Part shown: one piece after another, positions 46,850 to 58,745 of the stretch
Numbering within the stretch: the stretch's first letter is position 1
Layout: every line of letters starts with the position of its first letter
Source of the DNA: Ustilaginoidea virens
Lineage: Eukaryota > Ascomycota > Sordariomycetes > Hypocreales > Clavicipitaceae
Length of the DNA stretch: 64,000 nt
Assembly (NCBI RefSeq): GCF_000687475.1
Contig: NC_057318.1
Coordinates: 3,224,001-3,288,000, forward strand
Direction: 5' to 3'
The notes under the pieces: model-generated
What the model was told of the DNA's origin: nothing
The model's input: the letters and a program-made list of their open reading frames with translations, nothing else
Database searches by the model: none
Position numbers and translations under genes: made by a program

Positions 46850-47612
46850 TATTGCAATTCTAAAGGTCACTATAAAAGCAGAGCCTTACTAGCTAGCTAG
46901 ATGGCACAAGACTATCTGCGACCTATGAACTAATCTTAATATAAATACTAGATTTTTCACCAAGTCCTAAGACTATACAAGTGCTATAAAGCAGGGCAAG
47001 TGTAAAGGCAAGGCAAATATAAGATAACCAGAAACGCAGGGAAGGTGGGAATTACGAGGCATATAGTGCATTAACAGACTCGATTGTGCTACCCTTCTAC
47101 TATCTAGAAAAAAGGGGGAAAGCTATCCTATATATACACAAAGGAGGGGTGGGCCCAGGCATCCAGGGAAGCCAGTAAGAGGGCTCCCCATAATGCTCGC
47201 TATAATACGTCAGCAACCCCGCTATATCCGACCTTTCCAACTACCCTAACCACCGCACTAGTAATTAGTCACCGCACTAGTAACTAGCCACCACGCTAGT
47301 AACTAACCACCACACTAGTGGACTAGCCACCACGCTAGTAGGCCACCACGCTAATTTAGCAATGCCACACCACACTAGTAGGCCGTCACCACGCTAGTAG
47401 GCAACCACGCTAATTTAGCAATGCCACACCTTTTCAACAAGGCCTACCTTACTTGATATACAGTAAATAATCCACTAAAAATCCTTAAGGTAAAAGGCAA
47501 AGGCCTAAGGTAATACTACCATAAGTCCAAAAGGCGGTATAAGGGCCAGAAGGTTAGTAGGCCAGTAGGGCATAAGGCCAGCAGCCTAATAGGCTATTAT
47601 AGGATTTTAACA
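46850..47612 (-). repeat. C3 5' LTR, 763 bp
   Basis: Begins TATTGCAATTC next to the primer site and ends GGATTTTAACA next to TSD AGTGC. Confidence 0.94.
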
Positions 47613-47617
47613 AGTGC

Positions 47618-49876
47618 CTTCCCTATTAGGCAGTAAGTAAAGCTAGCGGAATTAAGATTTTCTGTCTACTAATATAAGGATAATAGGTCGTTTATTATAT
47701 GGCATAGGTGATATAGCAAAAGTATCACCTTCTATAATATCCAGGCATTTAGCTGGATTAGGTATCGCATCCTTAGAAGGTCTTCTAACCTTCTTAGCCT
47801 GGATATAGGCTAGGCAGCGAAAATCAGTATCTTTAACCTTATTAAGGTTAGGCAGACTAGGGGTATTAGCACAGGTCTTTTTAAGTAGCTGAATACCTAT
47901 ATGCCCTAGCCGTATATGCCAAATGCCGGCTAACTGTAATAGCTTCTGATATTCTGTATTAGTAGCTATAGGGGCAGGAGTAAGGCTAGTAGCCACTATA
48001 GGATTTTCGCTAGTCGTAATAGCGGGCTCTTCGCTAGTCGTAATAGCGGGAGAGTTAGTAGTAGGGCTAATAGCCTCTATAGGTTCCTTACTAGTCGTAA
48101 TAGTAGGAATAAGGGTAATAGTGGTATCCAGAGGATCACTATAATTAGTAGGATTAGTAGGGCTGGGGACCTCTACTATTATACTATTAGTAACAGTATA
48201 ATAGCTATAAGATTGATGTAGTAGTAGTATATCTATTCCTTTCTGTGGAAGGAAAAAGCTGTATTTTTCAAAGTTAAAAATGCCGATACATTTACGGCTT
48301 GCTAACTAAAGCTGATTTTTAATTAGTACCCCTTTAGCGGCATAGTGCTTTACACCGCTAATGATGTTAATATCCAAGGTAGGAATATATAGTGCATTCT
48401 TAAGCTCTATAATACCCCATTTGGTAGGATTAATACCCTGTAGAATAGTAAATCGTACTATGCCCTAACTAGTAGGGGAAATAGGGCCACCACTAGTAGT
48501 AATTACCGGCTTATTATTCTTCTCAAAGTGGTGAAAAGTGGTAAAATGCTTCTTATTATTAATAATATAATAAGTAGAGCCTATATTGTAAAGGAGGGCA
48601 TCCTTAGGGGTCCTACTGCCTGATTTAGCACTATAGCTTATAGCTAAGGGCTGGTTTTCAGTGGATATAGTAGTAGAAGAAGAGGAATAGGATATATTAG
48701 TATCCTAGGTATTATAATTGCCTATAATAAAGGCCTTAATATCTTGCTAATTGCTACTAGAGTCCTACTTCTTCTATTGCTACTTCTTTTTCCTATTATT
48801 AGTAGAATTATTCTTGCTATTATTAGTAGAAGCGGCATTAGTAGACCCTTTATTCTTAGAGTCTTTAGAAGCCTTAAGCTGCTTAGGGTTATTATTAGCA
48901 GCCACCTTATTAGACCCTTTAGAACGCTATTTTTCTAATAGGTTAACTATAAAATACTAGAGGTTAAATTTGCTGCTATTAATAACACCCTGGGCGCTAT
49001 AAGCCCTAATTATAGAGCGTTGATATTCCGTCCAGTAGGTAAATACCCCCTCTATAGCCTATAGATACTAGTTAATTTGGTCGAAAGAGTTAATCTTAGA
49101 ACCTAAGATTCTAAGGCGAGAAATATAGCTATTAAATTCGCTATTAAAAGCCTCCAAAGTGCCTTTATAACCGGTAAAAGTAAGGGTATAAAAGGTAGGG
49201 TATAAGTATGCCCGCTATACTTCTGGTGAGTAGTAGTATTAGGCTATTAGCAGAAGGTAGGCTTCTTCTGGGTTATTATACTAGTCTATAGCCTCTGCAG
49301 CTTCTTCACTATAGCTATTTTTTAGCATTAGTAGTAAAAGTGCCTGCTTAGACTCATTAAAGTGCCTTACTATAGAGGGGTCGTTAATAAAGTTAGCTAT
49401 TTTAAAGGCCCGAAGTTGTATAGTAAGGGCCTGCTTCTATTGGTCGAAATTATAGGGGCTTTTTAGCTTCTGAGACTCCTTAAAGCGGTTAGCAGTCTTA
49501 GCTAATTCTTTAATAGCCCTATCACTAATTTGGTTGGTGATAGTTGTTAGTAGCGTTATATAAATAGGCTCTTTACCCTTATATTTTATAGGGGTAGAAG
49601 GTTGGTCAATTTCCATAACGTTAGCCTTATTATTATTATCTTTAGTAGTAGTCGTCTTAGTGGAAGGTCTAGCTTTAGTAGCTTTAGTAGGCTTCTTATT
49701 AGTAGCCTGGTTAGGCTAGGTGTCATTATTTTGCCTACTAACTAGGCCCTATATAAGGTTAGTTAGTATATTCATCTAGGACTTCATATCGTCTATATCC
49801 AGCTATAGTTGTGCATTAGTATCAGCCTTAGTATCGGATTTAGGGATCTTATAGGTAGAAGATCCTAATTCTGCCA
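47618..49876 (-). pseudogene. C2 integrase, protease and gag
   Basis: Resumes C2 after C3. The 114-codon open stretch 47652-47996 is integrase (HIRLGHIGIQLLKKT, FRCLAY with one Cys to Tyr, EGDTFAISP). The protease linker with TTSEEP-type repeats is at 47990-48130. The protease active site near 48580 is altered. Gag runs from the ATG at 49876 (minus) with a decayed core near 49260-49530. Confidence 0.75.
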
Positions 49877-50663
49877 TTATAGGCAAGAAAGGTCTAAACA
49901 TCCATTGAAAAATGGTGCTAATAGTTATAAAAATAGAGAAATAACTAGCTGAATAGCTAGCAAAATAGTCGAGTAACTAGTAAAATAGTCGAATAACTAG
50001 CTAGACAGCCAGTATATATAGTGGCTAGTAGCCTACTATAAAAGGTAACCGCAGAATATAGCGGTAGGTCTCAGTATAAAAAGCACAAGTGCCGTAGGCG
50101 CTATGCAAATCCGTACTATAGCGTTAGTATTTAAGGTGTTTATAGGTGCCGTAATACAGGAGCCATAAGTGCCGTAGGTGCCGTAGGTGCCGTAATATAG
50201 GTGCCGTGAGTGCCGTGGGTGCTGTAGGTGCTGTAATATAAAGGTGCCGTAAGTACCGTACTAAGAGGTGCTATAAGTGGGAGAGTATAACAGGTGCCGT
50301 ATAGTACAGTAGGTGTTATGCACTAGATGCAAGGGTGTTATATAGTGGTATAGTGTAGTAAATATTACACTATAAGATCTGTAGGTGCCGTAGGTTATGC
50401 CGAAAATAACGTAAGGTTACGCTAAAAGTGCCGTAAGGTTACACCATAAATTGCCGTTAGATGCGCCGTTGATTGCTGCAGGGTAATACCGTAGGTAACA
50501 GAGGGTAAGCCAAAGGTGATAATAAATAAGCCGAAGTTAATAAGGGTAAGCCGAAGATACTAAAGGATAGCTATATTAGTAGTACTAATAAGCAAAAGAG
50601 ACTAAGGGGTGAACACAAAAAGGTAGGGTAAAAACAAAAAAGTAAAAACCCGGGCTTATAACC

Positions 50664-51416
50664 TATTGTAATTCTTAAGGTTACTATAAAAGCAGAGCCT
50701 TACTAGCTAGCTAGATAGCACGAGACTGTCTGCGACCTATAAACTAATCTTAGTATAATACTAGATTTTTCACGAAGTCCTAAGATTATATAAGTGCTAT
50801 AAAGCAGGGCAAGTGTAAAGGCAAGGCAAATATAAGATAACCAGAAAACGCAGGGAAGGTAAGAAGTTAAGAGGCATATAGTGCATTAACAGATTCGATT
50901 ATGCTGCCCTTCTACTATCTAGAAAGAAGGGGGAAAGCTATCCTATATATATACAAAGAAGGGGTGGGCCCAGGCATCCAGGGTAGCCAGTAAGAAGGCT
51001 CCCCGTAATACTTACTTGCCACGTATATAATACGTCAGCAGCCCCACTATTTCGGGCCTTTTCAACCACCCTAACCACCGCACTAGTAACTAGTTACCGC
51101 ACTAGTAATTAGCCACCATACTAGTGACTACCCACCACACTAGTGGACTAGCCACCACGCTAGTAGGCCGCTACCACACTAGTAGGCCGCCACCACGCTA
51201 ATGGGCTACCACGCTAATTTAGCAATGCCACACCTTTTTAACAAGGCCTACCTTACTTGATATACAGTAAATAATCCACTGAAAATCCTTAAGGTAAAAG
51301 GCAAAGGCCTAAGGTAAGACTACCATAAGTCCAAGAGGCGGTATAAAGGCCAGAAGGTTAGTAGACCAGTAGGGCATTAGGCCAGCAGCCTAGTAGGCTA
51401 CTATAGGATTTTAACA
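50664..51416 (-). repeat. C LTR shared by C2 (5' LTR) and C4 (3' LTR), 753 bp
   Basis: On its left is a C primer site (CCCGGGCTTATAACC, 50649-50663), the mark of a 5' LTR. On its right is a C polypurine tract (plus CCCCCTCTAATTAG, 51417-51430), the mark of a 3' LTR. One LTR therefore joins two internal regions in the same orientation. Confidence 0.93.
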
Positions 51417-53230
51417 CCCCCTCTAATTAGCTACTGTAATAGCAAGCTAATCGTCGTATAAAGAATAGGAAAAGAAAATGCAATAAAAGTGCTAAGGAAA
51501 AACATAAGAAAAACCTTAGTAAAAGTTAGTATAAGTTAGCAGGCCCTAAGACCTAGTAACTCGCGGAACCTAGTAAATTCAGGGCCCGGCAGTGGCTTAG
51601 TAAGACCATCAGCAGGCATACTATTAGTAGGTAAGTAGGTAATTTTAACCAAGCCCAGCTAGGCTTGCTCCCTAATATACCGGAATTTTAATAGTGTATG
51701 CTTAGTGCGAGCGTGCTGATTAGGATCATTAGAATTCGAAATAGAGCCCTGATTATCGCAGTATAACGATATAAGGCGTAGAATATCGATTTCCAGCTCC
51801 TTATAAAGGTTAAAAAGCCACTAGACCTCACGGATAGTCTCAAGTAATGCATCGGATTCAGCTTCTAAAATAGATAGCACTACTAAAGAGGCTCGCTTAG
51901 AACGCCAGCTAATAGGACCACTATTAATAGTAGTAAGAAAGCCTTTAGTAGATTTAGAGGTTTCTTTACAGCCAGCAAAATCGCTATTAGAATAAGCGGT
52001 TATAATAGGCTATTGGTTGCTTTTAGTAGTACTAAAGCAAATAGCTAGGTTCTCAGTGCCTTTAAGGTAGCTAAAGCTGCCTTTCGCAGCATTTAGATAT
52101 ATATTAGTAGCCTTAGATATGAACTAAGAGAGGTATTGCATAGGAAATACTAGGTCGGGCCTAATCATCATCATAAGCCACATTATAGTGCCAGTAAGGC
52201 TCTGATAAAGGCTCTAATTAGTAGGGCTAAGGTCTTTTCCACTAGATTTATTTAGAATCCCTAGTTGAAGTGGAATTAACTGAGGTTTAGTATCCTATAA
52301 GCCGAATTTAGCTAAAACCTCTACTATAAATTGGGCTTGGTGTAGCTATAATAAACCTTCCTTCCTATTTCGTATAATTTGTACGCCTAGAAAAAAGGAA
52401 GCCAGACCGCGGTCTTCTATAGCATAGACCTTATGAAATTTCCTTTTTAGCTAATTAATATAAGTTATATTTGGACCAACTAATAGGCAATCGTCAATAT
52501 AAGTAATAATAAAGGTGCTGGTTTGCTTATTATAAAAGACGGCAGCATCAGAAGCTAATGGTAAAAAGCCTTTACTAGAAATCAGGTCTTTTAGCCAGTG
52601 TTGCTATTTGCAGGGTGCTTATTTTAGTCCGTATAGGGCTTTTTTTAATAAAATAGCTTGCTTTATAGAAGGGTTAAAGCCAGCTTCTTTAAGTAAAGTT
52701 AGTAGCCGTTAGCGCTGTATATTAGACCAAAGCTTGCTATCAGTTAGTAGACTTTCCGTAAATTTAAGAAATCCATCAGGGATATCCATATAAATAGTCT
52801 CAGAAAGTTCGCTATTTAGGAAGGCGCCTATAAAGTCGATCTGCTCTATTTCCCAGTTATTACTAGCAGCTAAAGCCAGTATAATCCTCCAGGTAGGTGG
52901 GATAGAGGTAGAAGCATAAGTATACTAAAAGTCCTTTCCTTCGACTTGCATAAAACCCTTGACCACTAATCTAGCCTTATATTTTATAGGCTGATTATTG
53001 GCATCTTTCTTAACCCGAAAAACAGGCCTATTGCGTATAATTTTCCTATCAATAGGAATGCTAGACTTAGGAATAAATTGGAAGACTTTAGTATCTAAAA
53101 GCTGCTCGAATTCCTTAAATAGTGCTTTTATCTAAAGGTCTTTTTTAGGACTTCGTAGCACATCCTTCTAGCTATTAGGCGCACCATCAGTGGCCTTTTT
53201 AGTTAGCTTACGCTTAGCTGCATAGCAGGA
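51417..53230 (-). pseudogene. C4 RNase H and reverse transcriptase
   Basis: Co-linear with C3 40909-42740. RNase H lies near 51630-52110 and the RT active-site region near 52490 reads YIDD on the minus strand (GTCAATATAAG). KYKARLVVKG-like sequence is near 52970. Multiple stops. Confidence 0.75.
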
Positions 53231-53233
53231 ATC

Positions 53234-54560
53234 CTATATTAGGTGATATAAATCATAATTAGGGAATAAGTCGGTAGGGCTAGTAGGGTTAGCAGAGCTA
53301 GCAGGGCCAATAGGGCCAGCAGGGCCAGTAGGGCTAGCAATATCGGTAGGATTAAGGCTAGTAAGGATATCTATAAGGTCATCCTTTGCAGTAGCCGGGG
53401 ACTGTATTCTAGGACGGTCATCTAAGGTAGTATTAGTATTAATAACGCTAGTATTAGTAGAGTCCGGCATGCTTTCCAGGTCATCCGGTATAGCATTAGT
53501 AATGCTAGTAAGGTTAGTAGAGTTAGTAGGGTCAGGAATGCTTTCTAGGTCATCCAGTAAAATAGCAGGTTCTCTGCTAGATACCCCCTCTAAACCTGTA
53601 TTTTGCCCTCTATAAAAGTCTCCTTCTAGGCCATTAGAAATAAGGCCTATACCTTCATTTTGGTGGATAAAGGTAATAAAGGTTGTTTTAGTAATAACTT
53701 TCTTCTTTAGAAGGTAGACTAGGTAAGTATTATTACCTAGAGTGGCAAGGAGCCTACCAGGCTTAGTATGGGGCGCTAATTTACGGCTTTTTACACGCTT
53801 TTCGTATGGTATAAGCACTTTAATAGCTGCTCTAATAGCCCTAAGGTTAATAAGGTCAGGGTAGTGCTCCGGTATTATTTAGTCGTAATCCTTTAGTAGC
53901 TCCTAATAGGGGCTAGAAGGTCTGTTAGTAACAGCTATTATATTTACTAGCATAACAACGCCAGTAATTACAGCAGACTAGAGGTTAGTTGGTAGCTTTA
54001 ACGAGGCCATAGTAGCATATAGCCTATTAGCTATAACCCCAATAGACCGTTTAGCTAAGCCGTTTTATTCGTGAATATAGGGGCAAGAGGTATTAAAAGC
54101 TATACCCTGTTCGATAAACTAATCACTAAGCATTTTATTAATTTCATTTCCACTATTATAGTGGAATTCAATAGGCGTTTTGCCATACCTAACCTATAGG
54201 CTCTATATAAAGCTCTGTAATACTTTAAATACAATAGTGCCTTCCCTATTAGGCAGTAAGTAAAGCCAATAGAATCGGGATTTTCTATCTACTAATATAA
54301 GAGCAATAGGTTGTTTATTATACGGCATAGGTGATATAGTAAAAGTATCACCTTTTATAATATCCAGGCATTTAGCTGGATTAGGTATCGCATCTTTAGA
54401 AGGTCTTCTAACCTTTTTAGCCTGTATATAGGCTAGGCAGCGAAAATCAGCATCTTTAACCTTATTAAGGTTAGGCAGACTAGGGGTATTAGCACAGGTC
54501 TTTTTAAGCAGCTGAATACCTATATGCCCTAGCCGTATATGCCAAATGCCGGCTAATTAT
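53234..54560 (-). pseudogene. C4 linker and integrase
   Basis: An open stretch of 194 codons (53234-53818) covers the integrase end (KRVKSRKLAPHTKPGRLL, TYLVYLLKKKV) and the linker with DDLESIPDPTN and DDLESMPDSTN repeats and a Gly/Pro/Ala-rich tail. The integrase core is at 53820-54560, with the Glu position near 54050 reading AKRS (Lys) instead of AERS. Confidence 0.72.
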
Positions 54561-57160
54561 AATAGCTTCTGATATTTATTAGCTGCTATAGGGACAGAAG
54601 TAGGGCTAGTAGCTACTATGGGATTTTCGCTAGTCGTAATAGCGGGATTTTCACTAGTCGTAATAGCGGGCTCTTCGCTAATCGTAATAGCGGGAGAGTT
54701 AGTAGTAAGGCTAGTAGCCTCTATAGGGTCTTTGCTAATCGTAATAGCAGAAGGTTGGGTAGTAGGGCTAGTAGCCTCTACGGGTTCCTTACTAGTTATA
54801 ATAGTAGGAATAGGGGTAATAGTAATATCCTTAGGATCACTATAATCAGTAGGGTTAGTAGGGCTAGTACCTCTACTGTTATACTATTAGTAACAGTATA
54901 ATGGCTGTAAGGTTGATGCAGCAGTAGTGTGTCTATTCCTTTCTGTAGAAGGAAAAAGCCGTATTTTTTAAAGTTAAAAATGCCGATGTATTTATGGCTT
55001 ACTGACTAAAGCTGATTTTTAATTAGTACCACTTTAGCGGCATAGTGCTTTACACCGCTAATAATATTAATATCCAAGGTAGGAATATATAGGGCATTTT
55101 TGAGCTCTATAATACCCTATTTCGTAGGATTAATGCCCTATAGTATAGTAAATCGTGCTATGCCCTAACCAGTAGGGGAAATAGGGCCACTACTAATAGT
55201 AATTATAGGCTTATTATCCTTCTCAAAATAGTGAAAAGTAGTGAAATGCTTCTTATTATTAACAATATAATAAGTGGAACCTATATCGTAAAGGAGGGTA
55301 TCCTTAGGGGTCCTACCGCCTGATTTAGCACTATAACTTATAGCTAAAGGCTAAGTATTAGGGGATATAGTAAAAAAAGAATAAGATATATTAGTATTCT
55401 AGGTATTATAATTGCCTATAATAAAGGACTCGACATCTTACTATTTGCTATTATTATTAGAGTCCTATTTCTTCTTCTATTGCTTCTTCTTTTTAGTAGA
55501 GTTATTCTTACTATTATTAGTAGAAGCGGTATTAGTAGACCCTTTTTTAGGGTCCTTAGAAGCCTTAAGCTGCTTAGGGTTATTAGTAGCTACCTTAGAA
55601 GACCCCTTAGAGCGCTATTCTTCTAGTAGGTCAACTATAAAATACTAGAGGTTAAATTTGCTGCTATTAATAACACCTTGGGCGCTATAAGCCCTAATTA
55701 TTGAGCGTTGGCATTCCGTCCAGCGGGTAAATACCCCCTCTATAGCCCAAAGGTACTGGTTAATTTAGTCGAAAGAGTCAATCTTAGAACCTAGAATTCT
55801 AAGGCGAGAAATATAGCTATTAAATTCGCTATTAAAAGCTTCTAAAGTGCCTTTATAACCGGTTAAAGTAAGGGTATAAAAGGTAGGATATAAGTGCGCC
55901 CACTATACTTCTGGTGAGTAGCAGTACTAGGCTACTAGCAAAAGGTAGGCTTCCTTTAGGTTATTATACTAGTCTATAGCCTCTATAGCTTTTTTACCAC
56001 AGCTATTCTTTAGTATTAATAGTAGAAGTGCCTGCTCAGACTTATCAAAATGCCTTGCTTGTAACGATATGGCCCAATTGGGCCCTAAGCGGGTGCCGCG
56101 CACATCGCCAGATAAAAACCTACTCTCTTGACCATACGGCCAAAAGAGTACGTATTATACCAAGTTACTTTGACTTGGTACAATTGACACCTATATTACA
56201 CTAGCCGCGCGCACTTACTGTGAGCTTGTCTTTAGTAGTATGAGACGGGCGTAGCCCGAATCCTTAACATAGCTCCCCTCTCCGCAGGCCCTTCAAGCTC
56301 GTGCGGCTGGCGCCGACCACATAATACCACACACCCCCCAGAGGCTAGTAGCACGTCCTCTGTAAGCCCAGATGAAGAGCCCGCGCATCGCATACAGGAT
56401 TCGAACCTGTGACCTTGGGTAACTTGGTACAAATGTAACGAAGTGGCCTAATTAGGCCCTAAGCGGGTGCCGCGCACATCGCCAGGTAAAAACCTACTCT
56501 CTTGACCATACGGCCAAAAGAGTACGTATTGTACCAAGTTACTTTGACTTGGTACAATTGACACCTATATCACACTAGCCGCGCGCACTTACTGTGAGCT
56601 TGTCTTTAGTAGTATGAGACGGGCGTAGCCCGAATCCTTGACATTGCTATAGAAGGGTCGTTGACAAAATTAGCTATTTTAAAGGCCCTAAGTTGTATTG
56701 TAAGGGCCTGCTTCCACTAGTCGAAATTATAGGGGCTTTTTAGCTTCTAGGATTCTTTAAAGTGGTTGGCAGTCTTAGCTAATTCTTTAATAGCCCCATC
56801 ACTAATTTGGTTGGTGATAGTTATTAGTGCCGTTATAGTATAAAGAGGCTCTTTACCCTTATATTTTATAGGGGTAAAAGGTTAATCGATTTCTATAATA
56901 TTAGCCTCATCATCATTATCCTTAGTAGTAGTCATCTTAGTAAAAGGTCCAGCTTTAGTAGCTTTAGTAGGCTTCTTATTAGTAGCCTAAGTAGCCTAGG
57001 TAGCCTGGGAATCGTTATTTTGCCTACTAACTAGGCCCTATATAAGGTCAGTTAGTATATTCATCTGGGATTTTATATCGTCTATATCTAGCTGTAGTTA
57101 TGCATTAACATCAGCCTTAATATTGGATTCAGGGACCTTATAGGATCTTAACTCTGCCAT
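54561..57160 (-). pseudogene. C4 protease and gag, split by T2
   Basis: Ser/Thr/Pro linker repeats at 54590-54830, the protease active site near 55290 (DIGS-like, altered), the Lys-rich gag tail near 55440-55610 and the gag core at 55780-56059, interrupted by T2 and continuing at 56649-56810. ATG on the minus strand at 57160. T2 has the TSD TTGCT on both sides. The plus-strand open frames at 54618-54845 and 55412-55648 are shadows of these repeats. Confidence 0.72.
56060..56643 (-). mobile_element. T2: 584-bp mini-LTR element, inverse of T1, less decayed
   Basis: Two 210-bp direct repeats (56060-56269, 56434-56643) enclose 164 bp, with perfect TSD TTGCT (56055-56059, 56644-56648). On the minus strand a perfect B box GGTTCGAATCC lies inside (56397-56407), and each repeat has an A-box-like TGGCCGTATGGTC (5' copy 56504-56516). 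The repeat also has an 11-bp stem with a 7-nt loop (56529-56557). The first inner bases after the 5' repeat (56419-56432) are perfectly complementary over 14 nt to 56529-56542. A purine-rich tract precedes the 3' repeat. No coding capacity. Confidence 0.88.
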
Positions 57161-57931
57161 AGTGGGCAAAAAGGGTTTAAAAATCCATTAAAAAATAGTG
57201 CCGATAGTTGTAAGAACAGAAGAATAACTAGCTAAATAGCTAGCAAAATAGTCGAATAACTAGTAAATTAGCTAGTAAAATAGTTGAATAACTGGTAAAA
57301 TAGCCAGTAAAATAGTCGAATAACTAGTCGAATTGCCAGTATATATAGTAGCTAGTACCCTACTATAAAATTAGCCGCAGATTATAGCAGCCGGTCTCAG
57401 TATAAAAAAGCACGGATGCCATAGGCGTTATGCAAGTCCGTATTATAGCGTTGGTATTCAAGGTGCTTATATGGTGCCGTAATATAAAGGTGCCGTAGGT
57501 GCCGTGGGTGCTATAAGTGCCGTAATATAAAAGGTGCCGTAAGTGCCGTACTAAAAGTGCTATAAGTGGAAGAGTATAACAAGTGCCGTACAGTGCAGTG
57601 AGTATCGTACACTAGGTGCAAAGGTATTATACAGTGGTATAGTATGATAGATATTACACTATAAAATCCGTAGGTGCCGTAGGTTACTCCGAAAATAACG
57701 TAAGGTTACGCTAAAAGTGCCGTAAGGTTATACCGTAAGTTGCTATTAGGTATGCCGTTAATTGCCGCAGGGTAATGCCGTAGGTAATAAAGGGTAAGCC
57801 AAAGGTAATAAAGGTAAGCCGAAGATACTAAAGGATAGCTATATTAATAGTACTAATAAGCAAAAGAGACTAAGGGGTAAACACAAAAAAGGTAGGGTAA
57901 AAACAAAGAAGTAAAACCCGGGCTTATAACC

Positions 57932-58647
57932 TATTGCAATTCTAAAGGTCACTATAAAGCAAAGCCTTACTAGCTAGCTAGATGGCACGAGACTGTCTGC
58001 GACCTATAACTTAATCTTAGTATAAATACTAGATTCTTCACTAAGTCCTAAGACTATATAAGTGCTATAAAGCGAGGCAAATGTAAAGGCAAGGCAAATA
58101 TAAGATAACCAGAATAACACAGGGAAGGTGGAAGTTAAGAGGCATATAGTGCATTAACAGACTCGATTGTGCTGCCCTTCTACTATCTAGAAAGAAGGGG
58201 GAAAGCTATCCTATATATACATAAAGAGGGGTGGGCCCAGGCATCCAAGGTAGCCAGTAAGAAGGCTCCCCGTAATACTTACTTGCCACGTATATAATAC
58301 GTCAGCAGCCCCACTATTTCGGGCCTTTTCAACCACCCTAACCACCGCACTAGTAACTAGTTACCGCACTAGTAATTAGCCACCATACTAGTGACTACCC
58401 ACCACACTAGTGGACTAGCCACCACGCTAGTAGGCCGCTACCACACTAGTAGGCCCACCACGCTAGTTTAGCAATGCCACACCTTTTCAACAAGGCCTAC
58501 CTTAAGGCCTACCTTACTTAATATACAGTAAATAATCCACTGAAAATCCTTAAGGTAAAAGGCAAAGGCCTGGGTTGGTAAGACTACCGTAAGTCTAAGA
58601 GACGGTATAAGGCCAGCAGCCTAGTAGGCTACTATAGGATTTTAACA
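57932..58647 (-). repeat. C4 5' LTR, 716 bp
   Basis: Follows the primer site CCCGGGCTTATAACC (57917-57931), begins TATTGCAATTC and ends GGATTTTAACA. It carries a local duplication of AAGGCCTACCTT (58492-58515), also seen in the solo LTR at 24815-25497. Confidence 0.92.
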
Positions 58648-58745
58648 GGCATAGGGGCAAAAGTGACCATATTGTGTGCAGCGGTGTGCGCGGCATATCC
58701 GTCGCAATATACCCAATTGGGCACCTTGCGACAGCGATTCTGACA
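58648..58745 (-). repeat. A-family LTR fragment, 98 bp, minus strand
   Basis: Reverse complement of the first part of the A LTR, ending GCGACAGCGATTCTGACA. The rest of this LTR is missing at the junction with the C4 LTR, and no partner is found at the left end of the C array. Confidence 0.85.

Larger units (their letters stand above)
40146..47612 (-). mobile_element. Ty1/copia element C3, complete, inserted in C2 (best-preserved C copy)
   Basis: 7467 bp with 763-bp LTRs (40146-40908 and 46850-47612) and perfect TSD AGTGC (40141-40145, 47613-47617). Polypurine tract at 40909-40919, primer site CCCAGGCTCATAACC (plus strand, 46835-46849). It interrupts C2 in the integrase and holds the longest open stretches of the family (263, 166 and 105 codons). 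Confidence 0.96.
29207..51416 (-). mobile_element. Ty1/copia element C2, minus strand, carrying A2 and C3
   Basis: 3' LTR at 29207-29979, polypurine tract (plus CCCCCTCTGAT, 29980-29990), RNase H and RT (37489-40145), then integrase to gag (47618-49876), primer site (50649-50663) and 5' LTR (50664-51416). Removing A2 and C3 with their TSDs leaves about 5.92 kb of internal sequence, the same as in C3 and C4. The 5' LTR also serves as 3' LTR of C4. No matching TSD flanks the array. Confidence 0.88.
50664..58647 (-). mobile_element. Ty1/copia element C4, minus strand, carrying T2
   Basis: Shares its 3' LTR with C2, has internal sequence 51417-57931 and a 716-bp 5' LTR (57932-58647). Without T2 and its TSD the internal part is about 5.93 kb, as in C2 and C3. 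The right end abuts a broken A LTR, not a TSD partner. Confidence 0.9.

Noticed and set aside
1..58647. Reassigned stop codons as an explanation for the many TAG/TAA in gag-pol
   Set aside because: Host genes use normal code (the membrane-protein gene ends in TAG), both Gln and Trp codons are hit, and active-site D-to-N and E-to-K changes fit C-to-T mutation on both strands.
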